From contig CAZWLP010000047.1 of the NCBI GenBank assembly GCA_964634565.1, positions 1 through 20,908 on the forward strand: a DNA stretch of 20,908 bases. The letters run 5' to 3'. The notes below the pieces were generated by a model, which ran no database searches, was not told the origin of the DNA, and was given only the letters and a program-made list of their open reading frames with translations. The position numbers and the translations under genes are program-made. Positions 17,032-20,908 of the stretch are shown here, one piece after another. This stretch comes from JAUVKT01 sp964634565. Its GTDB lineage: Bacteria; Bacteroidota; Bacteroidia; Bacteroidales; VadinHA17. Numbering within the stretch: position 1 is the first letter of the stretch; each line of letters starts with the position of its first letter.

Positions 17032-19725
17032 ATGAGTTCCGGTAACAGAAGCCTCGATTCAATCTTTAAGCCTGCACGAATTGCTATTGTTGGCATATCG
17101 ATTAATCCTAACAGTGTAAGCGCCAAGGTACTGTCAAATATTGTTGGCAGTCGCTTTAAAGGGGTAGTATACCCTATTAATCAAAGCAGTGAAGCGATTA
17201 TGGGCGTTTCGTGTTACCCTGACCTTAAATCATTACCTGCCATTCCTGATCTGGCTGTTATCTGTTCACCTGCGGGCGAAGTGCCCTCGCAAATCAGTGA
17301 GTGTGGCAGGCTCGGAATAAATGGCATAATAATAATGACTGCAGGAATGCGTGAGGCAGGTGAAGAAGGAGAGAAGATAGAGCAGGAGATACGGGAAATA
17401 ATTCAGCAGTATCCCGGAATGCGGGTTATCGGCCCTAACTGTCTTGGTATAATAATTCCATCCCTGAACCTTAATATAAGCTTTGCTCCATCAATGCCCG
17501 AGAAAGGCAATATCGCATTTATTTCGCAGTCGGGAGCTTTGTGTACATCGGTTCTGGATTGGGCAAAACAAAAAAAGATTGGTTTTTCAACTTTTGTATC
17601 ACTTGGTAATTCAATAGATGTTGACTTTGGTCATTTGATTGACTACCTGGGAGAAGATGAAAATACCAGATTTATTATACTGTATATTGAATCAATTACA
17701 CTTGCCAGAAAATTTATGTCTGCAGCCAGGGCTTTTGCAAGAACCAAGCCTCTTATTGTTTATAAGGCAGGCCGTTTCCCTGAATCGGCTGCTGCTGCTG
17801 CTTCACATACAGGGGCTCTGGCTGCTGAGGATTCTATATATGATGCTGCATTTCAGAGAACCGGAACGGCACGTGTATATGATATAGGTGAGATTTTTGA
17901 CTGTGCAGAGTTACTTGGCAGGAATAAATTACCACATGGAGACAGACTTGCAATAGTTACAAATGCCGGAGGTCCCGGAGTAATGGCTACTGATGCACTT
18001 ATTGACTCAGGAGGAAAGCTGGCTGAATTGTGTTCTGACTCAATGGATGAACTGAATATAGCTCTTCCACCAATGTGGTCACATTCAAATCCGGTAGACG
18101 TAATTGGTGACGACAGGTATAAAAGACTGGTTAAAGCAACTGAAATTGTGATTAAGGATAAGAATGTTGATGCTGTACTGGTTATACTGACGCCCCAGGC
18201 TATGACCAATGTTAAGGCTGCAGCAAAAGCTATTGCAGAACTTCAGAGCAAGACCTCAAAACCAATACTGGGTTCCTGGCTGGGCGGTGAACAAATGGGA
18301 GAGGGAGTCAGAATACTTAATGAGAATAAAATTGCAAACTATAATACTCCCGAACAGGCAGTCAGGGCATTTATGACACTTGTTGAGTACTCCAGAAACC
18401 TGGAAACCCTTTACGAGACACCCAGAAATATTCCACTTGAATTCACTATTGACAGGGATAGTATCAGAAAGGAATTTAAGTCTGTTATTAATCAGAAAGG
18501 TGCAATACTGGACGAGCAAAGCTCCAAGCTCTTATTGAAAGCCTATGGCATTCCCGTTACTGCTCCTCAACTGGCAACGACAGTGGAAGAGGCAATAGAG
18601 ATCTCAAATAAAATATCTTACCCGGTTGTATTTAAAATATGCTCTCCGGATATCAGCCATAAGAGTGATTCAGGTGGCGTAATACTCAATATCAAAAATA
18701 ACACTGAGGCAATTGCGGCTTTTGAAAATATCAGGGTAAATGTTAGTGAGAAAACTCCTGAGGCAAGGATAGATGGAGTCAGCATACAGCCAATGATAAA
18801 ATTAAAAGATTCTATCGAGCTGATAATTGGGATAAAATATGACAGGACTTTTGGTACGCTTATACTTGTAGGGGCAGGAGGTGTTACTGCAGAATTATTT
18901 AAGGATAGGAGTCTGGGATTTCCACCTCTGAATGAAAGATTGGTAAGGAGAATGCTCGAACAACTCAGAATATGGCCCTTGCTTCAGGGATACAGAGGCA
19001 GTCAGCCTGTTAATATTGAAAGACTTATAGAAGTAATAATAAGACTTTCTTATCTCGCTGCCGATTATCCTGAACTTAAGGAACTGGATATTAATCCATT
19101 GATGGTATCCGGTAATGACATAATAGCTCTTGATGCCCGCATGGTGATTGATAATACAGACTGCAAAGACAGGGAAAAATATCATCACCTCTCAATTAAA
19201 CCCTATCCTGAAGAATATGTCTCTGAACCGGTGGAAATAAACGGGTATAATATTGTCTTCAGACCTATCCGCCCGGAAGATGAGCCACTCTGGTTCGATC
19301 TTCTTGCCAGCTGCTCTAAAGAATCTATTTATTCCAGATTTAATTCATTTTTCTCATGGTCGATTCATGAGGTAGCGACAAGATATTGTTATATAGATTA
19401 TGACAGAGAGATTGCCATAGTTGCTGAGATTGAAGAAGAAGGACAAAAGAAGCTGATAGGAGTGGGCAGGCTTATAGCAGATATTGAATTTGAAACAGTC
19501 GAATATGCTATTCTTGTAGCGGATAAATGGCAAAACATGGAGCTTGGCAGCAAGCTTACAGACTACTGTCTGGATATATCAGAAAAATGGGGACTGAATA
19601 AGATTGAAGCTCAGACTAACACCGATAATGTAAGGATTATTAAGATGTTCAGAAAACGTGGCTTTGACATTACTCATTCGGAAAGTGGCTCAACAGTCTT
19701 TCTTAATAAGTATTTAAATTCCTGA
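17032..19725 (+). CDS. NDP-forming acyl-CoA synthetase fused to a GNAT acetyltransferase
   Basis: This 897-residue fusion has, in order, a CoA-binding Rossmann domain (about 8-135), a succinyl-CoA-ligase-like domain (about 150-290), an intermediate ligase domain (about 300-455), an ATP-grasp domain (about 490-705) and a C-terminal GNAT domain (about 735-890). ADP-forming synthetases interconvert acyl-CoA and acid with ATP synthesis through phosphohistidines. Both candidate histidines are present: His259 in SHTGALA and His543 in DISHKSDSGGV. The layout matches the Pat/PatZ protein lysine acetyltransferases, where the ligase part is usually regarded as regulatory. The GNAT acetyl-CoA loop reads QNMELGS (Gln834-Ser840), with Glu837 where a Gly is expected. 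It could be a working synthetase, a protein acetyltransferase or both. It is monocistronic or a leader to sucD 266 bp downstream. Confidence 0.9.
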   Translation: MSSGNRSLDSIFKPARIAIVGISINPNSVSAKVLSNIVGSRFKGVVYPINQSSEAIMGVSCYPDLKSLPAIPDLAVICSPAGEVPSQISECGRLGINGIIIMTAGMREAGEEGEKIEQEIREIIQQYPGMRVIGPNCLGIIIPSLNLNISFAPSMPEKGNIAFISQSGALCTSVLDWAKQKKIGFSTFVSLGNSIDVDFGHLIDYLGEDENTRFIILYIESITLARKFMSAARAFARTKPLIVYKAGRFPESAAAAASHTGALAAEDSIYDAAFQRTGTARVYDIGEIFDCAELLGRNKLPHGDRLAIVTNAGGPGVMATDALIDSGGKLAELCSDSMDELNIALPPMWSHSNPVDVIGDDRYKRLVKATEIVIKDKNVDAVLVILTPQAMTNVKAAAKAIAELQSKTSKPILGSWLGGEQMGEGVRILNENKIANYNTPEQAVRAFMTLVEYSRNLETLYETPRNIPLEFTIDRDSIRKEFKSVINQKGAILDEQSSKLLLKAYGIPVTAPQLATTVEEAIEISNKISYPVVFKICSPDISHKSDSGGVILNIKNNTEAIAAFENIRVNVSEKTPEARIDGVSIQPMIKLKDSIELIIGIKYDRTFGTLILVGAGGVTAELFKDRSLGFPPLNERLVRRMLEQLRIWPLLQGYRGSQPVNIERLIEVIIRLSYLAADYPELKELDINPLMVSGNDIIALDARMVIDNTDCKDREKYHHLSIKPYPEEYVSEPVEINGYNIVFRPIRPEDEPLWFDLLASCSKESIYSRFNSFFSWSIHEVATRYCYIDYDREIAIVAEIEEEGQKKLIGVGRLIADIEFETVEYAILVADKWQNMELGSKLTDYCLDISEKWGLNKIEAQTNTDNVRIIKMFRKRGFDITHSESGSTVFLNKYLNS

Positions 19726-19782
19726 ATAATGGGAATTTTATTGTGCAGAAGATATTTTATGCAAATGCATATAAAGATTATC

Positions 19783-19801
19783 GTTCCGGGCAGGCCGGAA
19801 C
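19783..19801. terminator. Strong GC-rich hairpin between acyl-CoA synthetase gene and sucD
   Basis: GTTCCGG (19783-19789) and CCGGAAC (19795-19801) form a perfect 7-bp stem with a GCAGG loop, 57 bp after the upstream stop. No T run follows on either strand, so it is not a classical intrinsic terminator. It may end or stabilise the upstream transcript, or be a protein site. Confidence 0.4.
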
Positions 19802-19908
19802 AAATCCTGATTAGAGAATTCAGATTCTACAATCCTCTTTGCTTCTTACTCTTTACCCGTCAATAAAACATATGTTGTAAAGATAATAAATAGTGCCATA
19901 TTTTTATG

Positions 19909-19916
19909 TATTTTTG
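19909..19916 (+). promoter_or_regulatory. Probable sucD -7 promoter element
   Basis: TATTTTTG matches the Bacteroidota sigma-factor -7 consensus TAnnTTTG exactly, 75 bp before the sucD start. No matching -33 TTTG lies at the usual 19-21 bp upstream, so the assignment is tentative. It suggests sucD has its own promoter downstream of the hairpin at 19783-19801. Confidence 0.4.
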
Positions 19917-19991
19917 TCCTTGAAACAGGCAATCAATGTAAGTTATAAAGACCTGAAATATTATTTCTAAAACATTAAAGTTCAAACTGAT

Positions 19992-20864
19992 ATGAGCGTT
20001 CTTCTAAATAAAGACTCAAAGGTAATTGTACAGGGATTCACCGGTAGTGAAGGTACTTTTCATGCAACGCAAATGATTGAATATGGCACTCAGGTTGTAG
20101 GTGGTGTAACCCCCGGTAAGGGAGGCTCAACTCATCTTGGATTACCAGTATTTAATACTGTAAGCGAAGCAGTTAAAGAAAGTGGAGCAGATGTTTCAGT
20201 TATTTTTGTACCACCTGCATTTTCGGCTGATGCAATAATGGAGGCCGCAGACGCAGGTATATCTCTGATTGTTACAATTACCGAAGGTATACCGGTAAGT
20301 GATATGGTAAAGGTAAAAGAATACCTTTCATGCAAAAAATCAAGGCTTATAGGGCCTAATTGTCCTGGTATTATCACACCAGGTGAAGCCAAGGTTGGCA
20401 TTATGCCAGGGTTTATTCATAAAAAGGGTGGAGTTGGTATTATCAGCAGGTCAGGTACCTTAACATATGAGGCAGTTGACCAGGTTAGCAGACTCGGACT
20501 GGGACAATCTACATGTATTGGTATCGGAGGTGACCCCATAGTTGGAACCAGTACCCTTGATGCTGTTAAGTTGATGATGGAAGATAAGGATACAGAGGCG
20601 ATAATTGTTATTGGTGAGATTGGTGGTAATATGGAAACTGATGCAGCCATGTGGATTAAGGATAATAAAACTAAACCAGTTATTGGTTTTATAGCTGGTC
20701 AGACTGCACCAAAAGGGAGGAGAATGGGGCATGCTGGAGCTATAATCGGAGGTAAGGCAGATACTGCTGCTGCAAAGATGGAGATAATGCGCGAATGCGG
20801 AATTGTTGTTGTTGAATCGCCTGCTGATATTGGTAAAGCTGTAGCTGATGCATTGAAGAAGTAA
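19992..20864 (+). CDS. sucD: Succinyl-CoA synthetase alpha subunit
   Basis: This 290-residue protein has the usual family length. With the beta subunit it interconverts succinyl-CoA and succinate with substrate-level phosphorylation in the TCA cycle. The CoA-binding N-terminal domain shows VQGFTGSEGTFHATQMIEYG (13-32) and GGVTPGKGG (37-45). The ligase domain has IGPNCPGIITPGEAKVGIMPG (120-140). The active-site phosphohistidine is His247 in RRMGHAGAI. Everything needed for activity is present. The beta subunit gene sucC is not next to it in this window. The gene has a candidate promoter at 19909 and is followed at once by a repeat beginning at the stop codon. Confidence 0.97.
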   Translation: MSVLLNKDSKVIVQGFTGSEGTFHATQMIEYGTQVVGGVTPGKGGSTHLGLPVFNTVSEAVKESGADVSVIFVPPAFSADAIMEAADAGISLIVTITEGIPVSDMVKVKEYLSCKKSRLIGPNCPGIITPGEAKVGIMPGFIHKKGGVGIISRSGTLTYEAVDQVSRLGLGQSTCIGIGGDPIVGTSTLDAVKLMMEDKDTEAIIVIGEIGGNMETDAAMWIKDNKTKPVIGFIAGQTAPKGRRMGHAGAIIGGKADTAAAKMEIMRECGIVVVESPADIGKAVADALKK

Positions 20865-20908
20865 CCAATAACCAATAACGTTGCGAAGCAACAAATAACC
20901 AATAACGT
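20862..20908. repeat. Short hairpin-bearing intergenic repeat, continuing off the window
   Basis: AATAACCAATAACGT occurs at 20867-20881 and again at 20894-20908, a 27-bp period. Between the copies GTTGC-GAA-GCAAC (20880-20892) forms a small 5-bp hairpin with a 3-base loop. A further ACCAATA half-unit starts within the sucD stop codon region. The window ends exactly at the end of the second copy, so the array may go on. Confidence 0.7.

Noticed and set aside
20460..20894. 144-codon minus-strand frame opposite sucD
   Set aside because: Overlaps highly conserved sucD sequence including the active-site region; low-complexity Asn/Ser-rich peptide.
1..20908. Defence system, CRISPR array, prophage, insertion sequence, tRNA or rRNA
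   Set aside because: No nuclease, transposase, integrase, spaced direct-repeat array or RNA gene pattern was seen; all large frames are assigned to envelope or metabolic families.

Overview
This window looks like chromosomal DNA from a member of the Bacteroidota, probably Bacteroidales-like. The base composition is AT-rich and the starts lack strong Shine-Dalgarno sequences. Several products have Bacteroidota-type lipoprotein signals. There is a TonB-dependent receptor with an N-terminal carboxypeptidase-regulatory-like domain, a PorT-like barrel protein, and an exported repeat protein with an N-terminal module common in this phylum. A run of exactly 100 N inside the TonB receptor marks a scaffold gap, so this is a draft or metagenome assembly. 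I could not place it at genus level.

Left part (1-4551): a giant exported protein of about 36 14-residue YadA-head/Hep_Hag repeats, on the minus strand and running off the left edge. A divergent region follows, carrying an oddly placed terminator-like hairpin and a palindrome. Next come a stand-alone pseudo-receiver/PAS protein (+) and a PorT-like outer-membrane barrel protein (-).

Middle part (4552-14973) is dominated by envelope functions. A MATE exporter and a large MscS-type channel (both +) are separated by a terminator. A minus-strand pair encodes a lipid-anchored Asp/Glu racemase homologue and a lipid-anchored UshA-like 5'-nucleotidase. Diverging from that pair is a + pair: a lipocalin-like lipoprotein and a TonB-dependent receptor. 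Convergent with the receptor is an Asp-box (sialidase-fold) lipoprotein. The recurring theme is acquisition, processing and export at the cell surface. No classical defence system, phage, insertion sequence, CRISPR array, rRNA or tRNA was seen.

Right part (14974-20908): a 52-residue hypothetical gene and the tRNA-modification GTPase mnmE on the minus strand, with a possible 62-codon ORF just upstream of mnmE. On the plus strand is an NDP-forming acyl-CoA synthetase fused to a GNAT acetyltransferase, followed by sucD for the alpha subunit of succinyl-CoA synthetase, with no sucC beside it. The window ends in a short hairpin-bearing repeat that starts at the sucD stop codon and may be the edge of a repeat array.

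I did not find one clear undescribed multi-gene system. The best leads are the lipid-anchored racemase/nucleotidase pair, the acyl-CoA synthetase-GNAT fusion with both ligase histidines kept but an altered acetyl-CoA loop, the pseudo-receiver/PAS protein, and the terminal repeat.
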